A DNA stretch of 64,000 nt from JAAYJR01 sp964540755 (GTDB lineage Bacteria; Bacteroidota; Bacteroidia; Bacteroidales; Prolixibacteraceae), in NCBI GenBank assembly GCA_964540755.1, contig CAZIOB010000122.1:21951-85950 (forward strand), read 5' to 3'. Positions 35,665-45,742 of the stretch are shown here, in pieces. The notes beneath the pieces are model-generated. The model searched no databases, was not told where the DNA came from, and was given only the letters and a program-made list of their open reading frames with translations. Position numbers and translations under genes: made by a program. The stretch's first letter is position 1; every line of letters starts with the position of its first letter.

Positions 35665-38009
35665 TGCCGGATTATTTTACGGGTTATGGCATTGTCGTCA
35701 GAGTATAATATCAGCAGATAAATCCCCGGATCAAGCATACTTAAATTAGCTTTGTGCAAGGAACCTGATATGTTACTGTCGATAACAGTCCTTCCATAGA
35801 TATCACAAAGTTTATAAGAGTGCAAGGATCTGCTTTCACATTTAATTGTCAGTATATCTGTCACAGGATTTGGATAAATATCGAAATTAGAGATACTTAC
35901 GGGCGACAGGTAAGTAGCTGTTGTCCCGTTGATCAGTACTGCATTATTAGCCGCAGAATAAATAAAAGGCGGTTCAGGCCCCAGATTTACATTGACAACA
36001 CCGTTATCATCTGTTAAATAACTTTTCCCATCAGATGATATGATCTCAGTATTTTTTAGCGGCACAAATCCTTTTTCTGTAATTTCTGATCCTGAATAGT
36101 TGCATTCCGTTTGCTCCAGAATCAGCTCAATTACCTCATTCACCTTCCCGGTATCCTTGTCTGCCAGCAACCTGCTGTAATTCCAGGTGCATGTTATATC
36201 AGAAATATGATACAGATCCACTGTATCGCCATCAGAAATTTCCACATCATCAAAACAATTTAAAAACTGGTTGCCGTTCAGTCGCGCTATCCATGCCTTT
36301 GCATATTGAACAGGATCAGCCTTCCCTCCCCACCCGTATTTAAAAAGGCCATTATTTTCAACTGAATATAAATACAAATTATTATTTGCACTTTCATCAT
36401 CCCTGAAAATATAGTTCACCCCGGCCTTTGAAAGACCTGCAACAAGAGCATGAAAAAGAACCGGCCTTTCTGTTCCCGAATAACTGCTCTGCCTGTTCTC
36501 CACAAAATTATCCGGATTTATCCGGCTCACCTCTATCCATTGAAAAGGCAAAAGGTTTTCTTCTTCTGTTTTGAGTGAAAAAAATATGTTGACTTTTTCC
36601 GACGGTGAGAATACATTTACTTTAGTCTCAGCATATACTGAAAATTTTTCAACAGAGCATCTTAATACAGCTTCACCCGGCTGATGTGCAATATAAGTGA
36701 ATATCCCGTCATTGCCGACAACCTCACCCACTGTTGAATTTGAGGATGAAAAGATAACTGGCATATCAATTTTTGTGCCATAATTATCATAAACCTGTGC
36801 TGTCAGGGTTAAAGAATCCCCCGCATAAACAGAAGAGAGATCAGTTATGATTTCAATTGAATCGGGAATAATAACATTTACAAATACTGATTTTGTCTCG
36901 CCACCCCCGGATATAACTATTTCTGCTTCACCAACATTGTTTGCCCGGAGCATGCCTGAACTTTCTGCGGATAAAACATGACTGTTCTTCGAGTAAAAAG
37001 TAAGGGATATATCGGTTTTTTTACCTTTTTCAAAATAAATAGCTTCGATTAACAAAGAATCTCCTGTCAAAATTTTTTCCTCATGCGGATATACAACCAG
37101 TATCTTTTCCGTACCTGTTATTTCGGGATGAGGATCAACATCTTCAATCCAGGCAACATCTGTTGAAATTTCTCCGAGCCAGCCGGCTGAGGCCATATTA
37201 GCGCTAACAATTTTTACAAAATGGACAGAATCCGGATCAACATAATTACCTGCAGTGTCAACTGCCCATGCTATATCAACAGGATCACCTCCTGCTCCTT
37301 CTAAGGTCTCAGTATAGGGATTATCAGGCAATGACAGATCAACACCCTGCTTCAGCGGATGGCAGTCTGCATACCCAAATACCGGCGGAATGGTCTTCCA
37401 TTGGGCATCAGACGAATCTGCCTCAATTTGAAGCATGGTCCCCGCAAATTTAACTGAATCCTGTGGATATTGAGGAAAATTCTCTTCTGAAGGGTAATAA
37501 TCCTGTGTATGATAACTATTTGCTACGATATACCCGGAATTACCATGATTATCTTTCCAGTAAATATCCCTGGAATCTGTCCTGAAATAAGTAACCTCGT
37601 GATTTCTCAAGGTAGAGGAATGAAAATGCCTGCTGCCTGCTATCTCGTACCAGGTATCATCAGCCAGGCCATTGCCATTCTGATCAGTCATAACCCATAT
37701 TACTCCGGGCTCAGATGAACCGGTAAATGAATTACCATAAACGGTAAAATCGATGCCATAAGGATTTTCAGGATCATTAACACAGGCATTTTCAAACTTT
37801 AGTATAATGTATCCTCCAAAACTACCCAGGGATACAAGGCTGCTGTATTCTTCAATCATTTTTTGAGCTGCCGGATGTGTTCCTGTGGTTTGAATATTAA
37901 TATGCTGGCCTGGTGCAGGCTTGTAATCCAGATAATCAGAGATATCATTTTGCGAATGACACCAAAAACTCATTAAGATAAAAACAAATGAAACGTACTT
38001 TTCTTTCAT
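35661..38009 (-). CDS. Large secreted surface protein of the B12 operon with Ig-like, DUF4430-like and T9SS domains
   Basis: A 782-residue exported protein, first gene of the riboswitch operon. It has a signal peptide (1-20), an N-terminal domain (25-295) with PYGIDFTVYGNSF seen in B12-locus cell-surface proteins, and two Ig-like (BIG2-type) domains (about 300-465). Residues 515-605 include KAWIARLNGN and ISDGDTVDLY, reminiscent of the DUF4430/transcobalamin C-terminal fold. The last part (705-782) is a type A T9SS sorting domain with YPNPVTDI. It is likely a surface B12-capturing or scaffold protein for BtuB and BtuG; the DUF4430 match is tentative. Confidence 0.75.
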   Translation of the reverse strand: MKEKYVSFVFILMSFWCHSQNDISDYLDYKPAPGQHINIQTTGTHPAAQKMIEEYSSLVSLGSFGGYIILKFENACVNDPENPYGIDFTVYGNSFTGSSEPGVIWVMTDQNGNGLADDTWYEIAGSRHFHSSTLRNHEVTYFRTDSRDIYWKDNHGNSGYIVANSYHTQDYYPSEENFPQYPQDSVKFAGTMLQIEADSSDAQWKTIPPVFGYADCHPLKQGVDLSLPDNPYTETLEGAGGDPVDIAWAVDTAGNYVDPDSVHFVKIVSANMASAGWLGEISTDVAWIEDVDPHPEITGTEKILVVYPHEEKILTGDSLLIEAIYFEKGKKTDISLTFYSKNSHVLSAESSGMLRANNVGEAEIVISGGGETKSVFVNVIIPDSIEIITDLSSVYAGDSLTLTAQVYDNYGTKIDMPVIFSSSNSTVGEVVGNDGIFTYIAHQPGEAVLRCSVEKFSVYAETKVNVFSPSEKVNIFFSLKTEEENLLPFQWIEVSRINPDNFVENRQSSYSGTERPVLFHALVAGLSKAGVNYIFRDDESANNNLYLYSVENNGLFKYGWGGKADPVQYAKAWIARLNGNQFLNCFDDVEISDGDTVDLYHISDITCTWNYSRLLADKDTGKVNEVIELILEQTECNYSGSEITEKGFVPLKNTEIISSDGKSYLTDDNGVVNVNLGPEPPFIYSAANNAVLINGTTATYLSPVSISNFDIYPNPVTDILTIKCESRSLHSYKLCDIYGRTVIDSNISGSLHKANLSMLDPGIYLLILYSDDNAITRKIIRQ

Positions 38010-38208
38010 TCCCCTTTAATTAGTGTTTGTCTATAAAGCCGGCAGTCTGATCTGAAAAGTTCGCTGATAAATCTTTAACAGCCCGGAAATATGAATTTAC
38101 TACCCGTAAATAACCATCTTTAGAGCTTAAATAACAATCAGCTACTTAACAAATAAACTCTGACTAATTATAAATACAGGGAAATAAAACGTCAGGCATT
38201 AAACCGTC

Positions 38209-38226
38209 GCTTTTATTCCCGAAAGC
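38209..38226 (-). promoter_or_regulatory. Hairpin downstream of cobalamin aptamer 2 (expression-platform candidate)
   Basis: GCTTT at 38209-38213 pairs with AAAGC at 38222-38226 around the 8-base loop TATTCCCG. The hairpin after riboswitch 1 has the same stem core and a loop differing in one base (TAATCCCG). It starts 11 bases beyond the B12 box and lies about 200 bases before the start codon. Confidence 0.5.
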
Positions 38227-38227
38227 T

Positions 38228-38395
38228 TTTTGATAATGGCAGGTCTTCTGGCTTGTCCCGATCCCCGGCTGCCTTCCCGTTCAGCAACATTAACAGAACA
38301 GTGGCAATATATGCCGGGAACATAAAAGACTTACAGCTGCGGGTACAGCTCCGGATTCACACCGGATTCCCTTTTTACGATAACCATTTTCAGTG
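38228..38395 (-). ncRNA. Cobalamin riboswitch 2
   Basis: On the minus strand the conserved aptamer parts appear in order: GAATCCGGTGTGAATCCGG, AGCTGTACCCGCAGCTGTAAG, GCCACTG, GGGAAGGCAGCC, and the B12 box AGCCAGAAGACCTGCC (complement of 38238-38253). It heads the operon surface protein-btuB-btuG. The remainder of the 405-base gap between that operon and lgt (38010-38414) is AT-rich leader with no other gene seen. Confidence 0.93.
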
Positions 38396-38414
38396 CAATA
38401 ATAATATAAAAAAT

Positions 38415-39227
38415 TTAATTCTTATATATTTTTTCAGGTCGTTTTATAGCATAGACAATTAAAAAGATGCCAAATAAAATGAAAGGGATACTGAGCCACT
38501 GGCCCATATTCAGCACCATCCCGGCTTCAAAAGCTTCCTGATCCTCTTTTATGAATTCAATTAATAACCTGGGAACAAAGATTAATACAAAAAACACACC
38601 TGTCAGCAGGCCATGTTTAAATTTAGCCCGGGTACGCCAGTACAGATACATAAGAATGCCAAATGCTATCAGGTAAGCCAAAGCTTCATAAATCTGGGTC
38701 GGATGTTTCGGAACCATTTCATTATTCCGCTCGAAGATAAATCCCCAGGGAAGGGCTGTCTGCATGCCATAAATTTCCGAATTCATAAGGTTTCCTATCC
38801 TGATAAAAGCTCCCACAAGGGCTGTAGGGACAACAATCCGGTCAATAGTCCAGAATAGATTGCGTTTAGTAACAGCCCCGGAATATATAAGTAAGGCAAT
38901 GATAATACCTATCGCCCCTCCATGGCTTGCAAGGCCACCATGCCATATCTTTATTATCTCCCCGGGATTTTGTGAATAATATTCCCATCCGTAAAAGAAA
39001 ACATGTCCTAAACGAGCACCAACAATCGTGCCTATTATGATATAAAAAAAGAGGGAGTCAACCCATTTCTGACTTACGTTCTCGGACCTGAACATTCTTT
39101 CCCCGATGTAGTAGCCAATTAAAAAGCCGGAAGCAAAAAGCAATCCGTACCATCTTATCGAAAGGGGTCCGAGGTTAAATATCTCAGGACTTACATTCCA
39201 GTGAATAAAATTTATTAAGCTTATCAT
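38415..39227 (-). CDS. lgt: Prolipoprotein diacylglyceryl transferase
   Basis: A 270-residue inner-membrane enzyme that transfers a diacylglyceryl group from phosphatidylglycerol to the lipobox cysteine of prolipoproteins. About seven membrane segments are visible. The Lgt signature is present as GGLASHGGAIG near residue 93, and RIGNLMNSEIYG near 142 matches the conserved R-x-G-N-x-x-N-x-E motif. It lies 18 bases downstream of secA on the same strand, so two core export genes form one unit. Confidence 0.96.
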   Translation of the reverse strand: MISLINFIHWNVSPEIFNLGPLSIRWYGLLFASGFLIGYYIGERMFRSENVSQKWVDSLFFYIIIGTIVGARLGHVFFYGWEYYSQNPGEIIKIWHGGLASHGGAIGIIIALLIYSGAVTKRNLFWTIDRIVVPTALVGAFIRIGNLMNSEIYGMQTALPWGFIFERNNEMVPKHPTQIYEALAYLIAFGILMYLYWRTRAKFKHGLLTGVFFVLIFVPRLLIEFIKEDQEAFEAGMVLNMGQWLSIPFILFGIFLIVYAIKRPEKIYKN

Positions 39228-39245
39228 AGAATATTATTTAAAAAA

Positions 39246-42200
39246 TCACACTTTACCTCTTCCGTGGCAGTATTTATATTTTTTTCCACTCCCACAGGGA
39301 CACGGATCATTGCGGCCAATCTTTTTTTCTACTCTTACAGGCTGGGGTTTGGAGCGTTCCTGGGTTTGTGTTTGTGCGCCTTTCATTGGATTTTCGACAC
39401 CCGGCAGATCAGATTTTTGTGTTTTGTACCGGCTGAGGTCCGTCCTTTTCCTCTCTTCTGCCTCCCTCACCTGATCAGGGCTCTGAATAGGTATATGACC
39501 CTTCATAAGAGTAGAAACCACATTCTTGTTCACCGTTGTAATCATCATTTTAAAAAGGTTGAACGATTCAAACTTATATATCAGCAAAGGATCCTTTTGT
39601 TCGTATGTGGCTGCCTGTACAGATTGTTTAAGATCGTCCATCTCCCTTAACTGTTCTTTCCATGATTCATCGATGGTATTCAGCACAATCTGTTTCTGAT
39701 AGGATTTTACCAGTTCCTTTCCCTTATTCCTGTATGCTTTCTCCAGATTACATATTATCTGGAAAATCCTTGTCCCGTCAGATATGGGTACAACAATATT
39801 TTTATATATCAGCGATTTAGTTTCATAAACATTTTTTATAACCGGATAAGCCTGCTTTGCAATTGTTTCAACTTTACGATTATATGCGTTGATCATTTTA
39901 TCGTAAATTTTCTGAGATATCTCATTGGTATTCAACTTTTTGAATTCCTCTTCAGAGACAGGTGATTCCATTGAGAGCAGTCTCATTAATTCAATGTTGA
40001 AATCTTCAAACTGATCAGTCCCGTAATATTCATTTACCAGCTCTTCCACTGAATCATACATCATATTGAGCAGGTCAACCTCAAGCCTTTCTCCAAACAG
40101 TGCATGCCTCCGTTTTTTATATATCACTTCACGCTGGGAATTCATGACGTCATCATATTCCAGCAATCTCTTCCTGATGCCAAAGTTATTTTCTTCCACT
40201 TTCTTCTGGGCGCGTTCAATGGATTTTGATATCATTGAATGCTGGATCACCTCACCTTCCTTGAGCCCCAGCCTGTCCATCACCCCCGAGATACGGTCGG
40301 AACCAAATAATCTCATCAGGTCATCCTCCAAAGAAACATAAAATTGCGACGATCCCGGGTCTCCCTGCCTCCCGGCCCTTCCGCGCAACTGCCTGTCCAC
40401 ACGCCTCGAGTCATGCCGCTCAGTTCCGATAATGGCCAATCCTCCTGCTTTCTTCACCTCAGGAGTAAGTTTTATATCAGTTCCGCGGCCTGCCATGTTA
40501 GTTGCTATTGTGACAGTGCCGGACCGGCCTGCCTCGGCAACTATTTCAGCTTCCCTGGCATGCAATTTGGCATTTAGTACATTATGTTTGATACCTCTTA
40601 TCTTTAACATCCGGCTCAATAGTTCCGAAATCTCCACCGAAGTCGTTCCAACCAGAACCGGCCGTCCCGCATTATTTAAACTTACAATTTCATCTATTAC
40701 AGAATTATATTTCTCACGTTTGGTTTTGTAAACCAGGTCTTCCCTGTCATCACGTATCACCGGCTGGTTAGTGGGAATAACAACCACTTCCAGTTTGTAT
40801 ATATCCCAAAATTCACCTGCTTCAGTTTCGGCAGTTCCGGTCATACCTGCTAACTTATGGTACATCCTGAAATAATTCTGTAATGTAATGGTAGCAAAAG
40901 TCTGGGTAGCCGCTTCAACTTTTACCCTCTCCTTTGCTTCTATCGCCTGGTGGAGCCCGTCGGAATAACGCCGTCCTTCCATAATACGACCTGTTTGCTC
41001 ATCAACAATCTTAACCTTATTATCGATAACCACATACTCCACATCCTTCTCAAACATTGTATATGCTTTCAATAACTGATTGATAGTATGAACCCTTTCA
41101 GATTTTACTGCATAATCCTGCAACAATTTGTCTTTCTTCTCCATAAGTTCGTCATGTGGAAGATTCTTACTTTCCAAATCAGCGATCTCAGCCCCCATAT
41201 CAGGCATTACAAAGAAATCCGGATCATCAAGGCCTCCCGAAATAAGATCAATTCCATTATCTGTAAGTTCAACAGAATTAAGTTTCTCCTCGATGATAAA
41301 GTAAAGCGGATCAGTTACAATATGCATATTCTTATTATTATCCTGCATATAAAAATTTTCGGTTTTTTGCAGAACAGCTTTCATACCCTCTTCACTTAAA
41401 AACTTTATCAGCGACTTATTTTTTGGCAGCCCCTTGTGCGCGCGTAATAATAATAATCCTCCCTCCTTTTTCTCTTCATCGGTTGGATTATCACTGGTAA
41501 GCAAATTTTTTGCCCTTATAAAGATATGGTTAACAAGATCCCTCTGTGCTTTATATAGTTTTTCCACATACCCTTTCAGATCCTCAAACTGCTGATTTTC
41601 ACCTTTAGGCACAGGCCCTGAAATAATAAGCGGGGTACGTGCATCATCTATCAATACCGAATCGACCTCATCAACTATTGCATAGTGATGTTTCCGCTGA
41701 ACAAGATCTTCGGGATTTATCGACATATTATCACGGAGATAATCGAATCCGAATTCATTATTGGTTCCGTAAGTAATATCTGCAGCGTAAGCTTTCCTTC
41801 TTGCTTCAGAATTGGGCTGATGCTTATCAATACAATCAACGGAAAGTCCGTGAAACTCAAAAATCGGCCCCATCCATTCAGCATCACGTTTTGAAAGATA
41901 ATCATTGACAGTGACAATATGAACTCCCCTTCCTGCAAGAGCATTGAGAAAAACCGGTAATGTTGCAACAACGGTTTTTCCTTCGCCCGTGGCCATCTCC
42001 GCAATTTTCCCCTGATGAAGGACTATCCCTCCAATCAATTGCACATCATAATGTACCATATCCCAGGTAATCTGATTACCCCCGGCAATCCAGCTGTTTT
42101 TCCATACAGCCTGATCACCCTTTATAAAAATACTATCCCGTTTTGATGCCAGGTCTTTATCAAACTCCCTTGCGGTGACAACAACCTTTTCATTTTCTTT

Positions 42201-42566
42201 GAAACGCCGGGCTGTCTCTTTAACAATCGCAAATGCTGCCGGAAGTATATTGTTCAAAACCTCTTCAAGCTTATCATCAACAATTTCTTCAAGCTTGTCA
42301 ATCTGTGAATATAAACTTTCACTTTCCAGAATATCTGCCTCCTCCGCTTTCGCATTCAATTCAGCAATCTGATCTTCCTCGGCTTTAATATGGTCACTGA
42401 CTATCTTTCTTAATTTGTCGGTTTCCTCACGTAATTCATCATTTGAAAGGGATACCATACGCTTGTACTCCTCTTTGATATTTTCAACCAAAGGGGTTAT
42501 CTCCTTAATATCTCTTTCTGATTTAGTTCCAAGTATCTTTCCAAGTATTTTGGTTACTAATGCCAT
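39246..42566 (-). CDS. secA: Preprotein translocase ATPase SecA
   Basis: An 1106-residue SecA, the motor that pushes preproteins through SecYEG. The nucleotide-binding motifs MATGEGKT near 191 and VDEVDSVLIDDARTPLIISG near 292 are clear. ITLQNYFRMYHKLAGMTGTAETE near 600 and GRGTDIKL mark the preprotein and second ATPase regions. The C-terminal tail carries the zinc-binding NDPCPCGSGKKYKYCHG. It is longer than E. coli SecA (901), which is normal for Bacteroidota, where insertions occur in the first ATPase domain. Confidence 0.98.
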   Translation of the reverse strand: MALVTKILGKILGTKSERDIKEITPLVENIKEEYKRMVSLSNDELREETDKLRKIVSDHIKAEEDQIAELNAKAEEADILESESLYSQIDKLEEIVDDKLEEVLNNILPAAFAIVKETARRFKENEKVVVTAREFDKDLASKRDSIFIKGDQAVWKNSWIAGGNQITWDMVHYDVQLIGGIVLHQGKIAEMATGEGKTVVATLPVFLNALAGRGVHIVTVNDYLSKRDAEWMGPIFEFHGLSVDCIDKHQPNSEARRKAYAADITYGTNNEFGFDYLRDNMSINPEDLVQRKHHYAIVDEVDSVLIDDARTPLIISGPVPKGENQQFEDLKGYVEKLYKAQRDLVNHIFIRAKNLLTSDNPTDEEKKEGGLLLLRAHKGLPKNKSLIKFLSEEGMKAVLQKTENFYMQDNNKNMHIVTDPLYFIIEEKLNSVELTDNGIDLISGGLDDPDFFVMPDMGAEIADLESKNLPHDELMEKKDKLLQDYAVKSERVHTINQLLKAYTMFEKDVEYVVIDNKVKIVDEQTGRIMEGRRYSDGLHQAIEAKERVKVEAATQTFATITLQNYFRMYHKLAGMTGTAETEAGEFWDIYKLEVVVIPTNQPVIRDDREDLVYKTKREKYNSVIDEIVSLNNAGRPVLVGTTSVEISELLSRMLKIRGIKHNVLNAKLHAREAEIVAEAGRSGTVTIATNMAGRGTDIKLTPEVKKAGGLAIIGTERHDSRRVDRQLRGRAGRQGDPGSSQFYVSLEDDLMRLFGSDRISGVMDRLGLKEGEVIQHSMISKSIERAQKKVEENNFGIRKRLLEYDDVMNSQREVIYKKRRHALFGERLEVDLLNMMYDSVEELVNEYYGTDQFEDFNIELMRLLSMESPVSEEEFKKLNTNEISQKIYDKMINAYNRKVETIAKQAYPVIKNVYETKSLIYKNIVVPISDGTRIFQIICNLEKAYRNKGKELVKSYQKQIVLNTIDESWKEQLREMDDLKQSVQAATYEQKDPLLIYKFESFNLFKMMITTVNKNVVSTLMKGHIPIQSPDQVREAEERKRTDLSRYKTQKSDLPGVENPMKGAQTQTQERSKPQPVRVEKKIGRNDPCPCGSGKKYKYCHGRGKV

Positions 42567-42862
42567 TTTATCAACTGTTTATACAATTTTAAAAATCAAT
42601 GCAAATTTAGTTAAATGCAAAGGCTAAAACAACCTATAAAACCACATTTTCTTTTTAATCTGAAATTGAGTACGCTCTGAAAAATATATTTTGTTACTAA
42701 ATCTCATGAAAAAATGATTATTATTTAATCTAGGGAGTTAGCATTCAAGTTTTTATGTATTCTTTATTTATAGGTTATCCATGTTTCCCCTGCTTATCGG
42801 AACAAGCTTGAATGGCATTTATGAAGTTATACTAAAAAATTATTGAATATCTGCTGTAATAA

Positions 42863-43897
42863 CTATTCAAATTCACCGGTTCTTTCACCTGACCTCTTTT
42901 GAGCTGCGTACATTACTTCTGCCATGGAAACGGGATTCCCGTTTTTCTCCTTACTAATATCAGCAGCTTCCATAAAGGCAAGTATCTCAAGTGTTTCTTC
43001 AGGTTTAACGGGAATACGCCCTGTTTCAAAAAAATTTATTATTTCAATCAACAAAGGATTATAGCCCTTATAAGGCCCCAGGTCCTTAATCTTTTTTTCT
43101 GTATATACTCTCCCTCCATAACCACCTTTTCCTTCCCGAATACCCCTGAAAGTACCGATCCTGTTATCATCCCAGACACCCGTTACAACATCAGCCCCCG
43201 GTGTAAATGCCCTTGAAACATTTCTGCAACCGGTGCCCATGACAGTAAAAAGCATTTCAACCCCGTGAATACCATACCAAAACAGGTCAGGATGGGTTTC
43301 TTCAATAGTAGCGGGACTAAATGTTTCCGCTCCGGTTATCTTCCCTGCATCGCTACTTTTAATCTCATCAATGCCTTCGATGTATCGAAGTGACGATGAT
43401 GAAAACAGAGGAACTTTATATTTCTCAGCCGCATCAAATATTATCATGGCATCTGCCAGGGAGGCTGTCATCGGCTTATCAATGAACATTCGTTTCCCTG
43501 CTTTAATCACAGGTATTGCCTGTTCAAGATGACGACGGCCGTCATTTGTCTCCAGTAATACCACATCGACTTTTTTTAGCAACTCTTCAACTGAGTTGAC
43601 GATTTCCACTCCCATCTCCTTTACCTGCCGGGTATAACCATCTATTCGCTCAACGCTCGACTTTATATCAAGACTGCCATAGGGATATGCAGCAACAACC
43701 CTGTAATCCTTGAAACTATCTGCAGCATCAGGATCATTTAAAGCTTTGGTAAAAGCAATACTGTGGGAAGTATCCAGACCTATTATGCCTGCTCTCCGGC
43801 CTTCAGAAATATCTTTCCTCATGAGGAAAGACGGGAAAGCTGCAATACCAATACCTGACACAGCTCCTGTTTTTATAAAATTTCTTCTGTCATTCAT
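42863..43897 (-). CDS. Gfo/Idh/MocA-family oxidoreductase with Tat-like signal
   Basis: A 344-residue NAD(P)-dependent oxidoreductase-like protein. The N-terminus MNDRRNFIKTGAVSGIGIAA looks like a twin-arginine signal (RRNFIK). The Rossmann part contains VDVVLLETNDGRRHLEQAIPVIKAGKRMFIDKPM, the conserved cofactor and EKP-like (here DKP) segment. Exported members of this family occur near carbohydrate-active genes in Bacteroidota. It starts 5 bases after the sulfatase gene, so the two share a transcript and perhaps a sugar-acid or sulfated-sugar substrate. The true substrate cannot be read from sequence. Confidence 0.83.
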   Translation of the reverse strand: MNDRRNFIKTGAVSGIGIAAFPSFLMRKDISEGRRAGIIGLDTSHSIAFTKALNDPDAADSFKDYRVVAAYPYGSLDIKSSVERIDGYTRQVKEMGVEIVNSVEELLKKVDVVLLETNDGRRHLEQAIPVIKAGKRMFIDKPMTASLADAMIIFDAAEKYKVPLFSSSSLRYIEGIDEIKSSDAGKITGAETFSPATIEETHPDLFWYGIHGVEMLFTVMGTGCRNVSRAFTPGADVVTGVWDDNRIGTFRGIREGKGGYGGRVYTEKKIKDLGPYKGYNPLLIEIINFFETGRIPVKPEETLEILAFMEAADISKEKNGNPVSMAEVMYAAQKRSGERTGEFE

Positions 43898-43902
43898 ATC
43901 TT

Positions 43903-45348
43903 TTAATTTTTATAGTCGTTCCCATTCAGACTGCCAACAACAGATCCCATCCATTTCTCAATTTGCCCTGACATAGTTTCAAGGCGGTCAGGATCATTTT
44001 CTGATAAGTCATCCTTTTCAAGAGGGTCATTCTCAAGATTATAAAGTTCATACTTAACTTCATCGTTATCATCATGAATCCTGTGCAGCTTATAAGGCCA
44101 GTCAAGCCATGCCGCGTGACCGGGGAAAATATCTTCCGCGTATTCTTTATCTGTTTCGCCAGCACCGGGCAGCAACTTTGACGGATCTACTTCTTTACCC
44201 GATTGTTGTATTTCTAGAAGCTCTGTCATTATTTCATTTGAGGGCGTTCTAATACCGTCAGCCGGGTATTTCCAGAACCCTAAAGGTTCCGGCCTCTTTT
44301 CCATATTGCCTTTTATCAACGGGACGAGGCTGATTCCGTCCAGCACAGGCTGATCATTGATCCCGACACCCGCTATTTCAAGAATTGTAGGATAAATATC
44401 TACTGTACCACAGGGAATATTAATGATCCCTGGTTTTGTTATCATGTCAGGCCATTCAATTATGGACGGTACCCGTAACCCTCCTTCATATATCGACCCC
44501 TTATGTTCCCTGCCGCCGGTCATTCCTAAACCGGGCAATCCGCCATTGTCACTTAAATACCATAAAACAGTATTGTCAACGATACCCATATCCCTGATCT
44601 TCTGTCTGAGTTTACCAAAAGCATGGTCCATCCCCGATATTTCCCCATAAAAATTTTTTAGCTTTTCATCCTGACCGGGATATAATTCTTTAAACCTTTC
44701 AGCAGCGATATGTGGATTGTGAGGTGATCCAAAACAGATATATGCAAAAAAAGGACTGGATGCATCTTTGTATTTGCCGATGAAGTCAATGGCAGTATCA
44801 ATTGTTACCATTGAACTTTCTCCATTTGTCATTACAGCTGTTCCTTCACGACTAAGAACCGGATCATTATCAAAAAAATTGGGAGCAGAGAACCATTCAT
44901 CAAAACCACTGTTTCCGGGATTAACCGGACTTCCTTTATATACATGTCCAATATGCCATTTACCAAAATGCCCTGTTACATATCCTGCTTTTCTGAGAGC
45001 TTCGGCAAGTGTAATTTCCCGGGGACGCAGTGTATATCCCCAGCTGAAACAACCAAAGCGATTGGGATGACGGCCTGTCATTATGCTTCCCCTTGTTGGA
45101 GAACAAACAGGTGCAGCTGCATAGAAGCGATCAAACCGTAATCCTGATTCAGACATACTATCGAAATTGGGAGTTTTGAGAACAGGATGCCTGTAATATC
45201 CCATATCCCCCCAGCCCTGATCATCTGCTAAAACAATAATAATATTGGGTTTTTTGTCCGGTACAGTTTGTTTTTTACAACCAATGTTCATTAAAAATAA
45301 AAGAGAGACAAAAAAACAATAAAGAATAATTTTTTGATTAATGTTCAT
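43903..45348 (-). CDS. Sulfatase (formylglycine-dependent), lipoprotein
   Basis: A 481-residue sulfatase of the S1 type. The lipoprotein signal ends with Cys24 (NIGC). PNIIIVLADDQGWGD gives the metal-binding aspartates. CSPTRGS at 82-88 is the C-x-P-x-R motif whose cysteine is converted to formylglycine. HFGKWHIGH and DNGG further on complete the active-site set. It would remove sulfate esters, probably from an algal or host glycan, outside the cytoplasm. No maturase gene and no SusC/SusD pair is adjacent, so this is not a standard polysaccharide locus. Confidence 0.93.
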   Translation of the reverse strand: MNINQKIILYCFFVSLLFLMNIGCKKQTVPDKKPNIIIVLADDQGWGDMGYYRHPVLKTPNFDSMSESGLRFDRFYAAAPVCSPTRGSIMTGRHPNRFGCFSWGYTLRPREITLAEALRKAGYVTGHFGKWHIGHVYKGSPVNPGNSGFDEWFSAPNFFDNDPVLSREGTAVMTNGESSMVTIDTAIDFIGKYKDASSPFFAYICFGSPHNPHIAAERFKELYPGQDEKLKNFYGEISGMDHAFGKLRQKIRDMGIVDNTVLWYLSDNGGLPGLGMTGGREHKGSIYEGGLRVPSIIEWPDMITKPGIINIPCGTVDIYPTILEIAGVGINDQPVLDGISLVPLIKGNMEKRPEPLGFWKYPADGIRTPSNEIMTELLEIQQSGKEVDPSKLLPGAGETDKEYAEDIFPGHAAWLDWPYKLHRIHDDNDEVKYELYNLENDPLEKDDLSENDPDRLETMSGQIEKWMGSVVGSLNGNDYKN

Positions 45349-45742
45349 AATTTAATTGTTAATTCGGTTAATTTATATTATTCGGCTATTAAAAGAGTCT
45401 TTTTTAAAAGTTAACCGGTCAGGCATTGAAAAGCAATGTGTGCATAAGATATTCGGCAGACTTTACAAACAAACTGATTAAATAATTTTTAAGGTCTAAA
45501 GATACAAGTTAAAAATAAATTTTAAAAGGAAGACCTTAAAAGAGGTTGGGAATTTTTACTGTTTTTTATATATTTATTCCCTTACAGATATTTTAAATAA
45601 ATTTGCCGGTAACAATTATATAAATTTTTTATTAAGTAATATGTCCCAGGCAACACCAAAGACCAAAATCAATTGTTTTATTATATGCAAGTCGCTTAGT
45701 AACAAAGATATAACAAATTGTATTTATAATTAAAACCTTAAA
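45349..45742. other. Divergent intergenic region between sulfatase and first propeller gene
   Basis: 394 bases, strongly AT-rich, between genes reading outwards. No open frame, RNA gene or strong inverted repeat is seen. It must contain promoters for both sides. I see no clear TTTG/TAnnTTTG pair that would place them. Confidence 0.4.
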
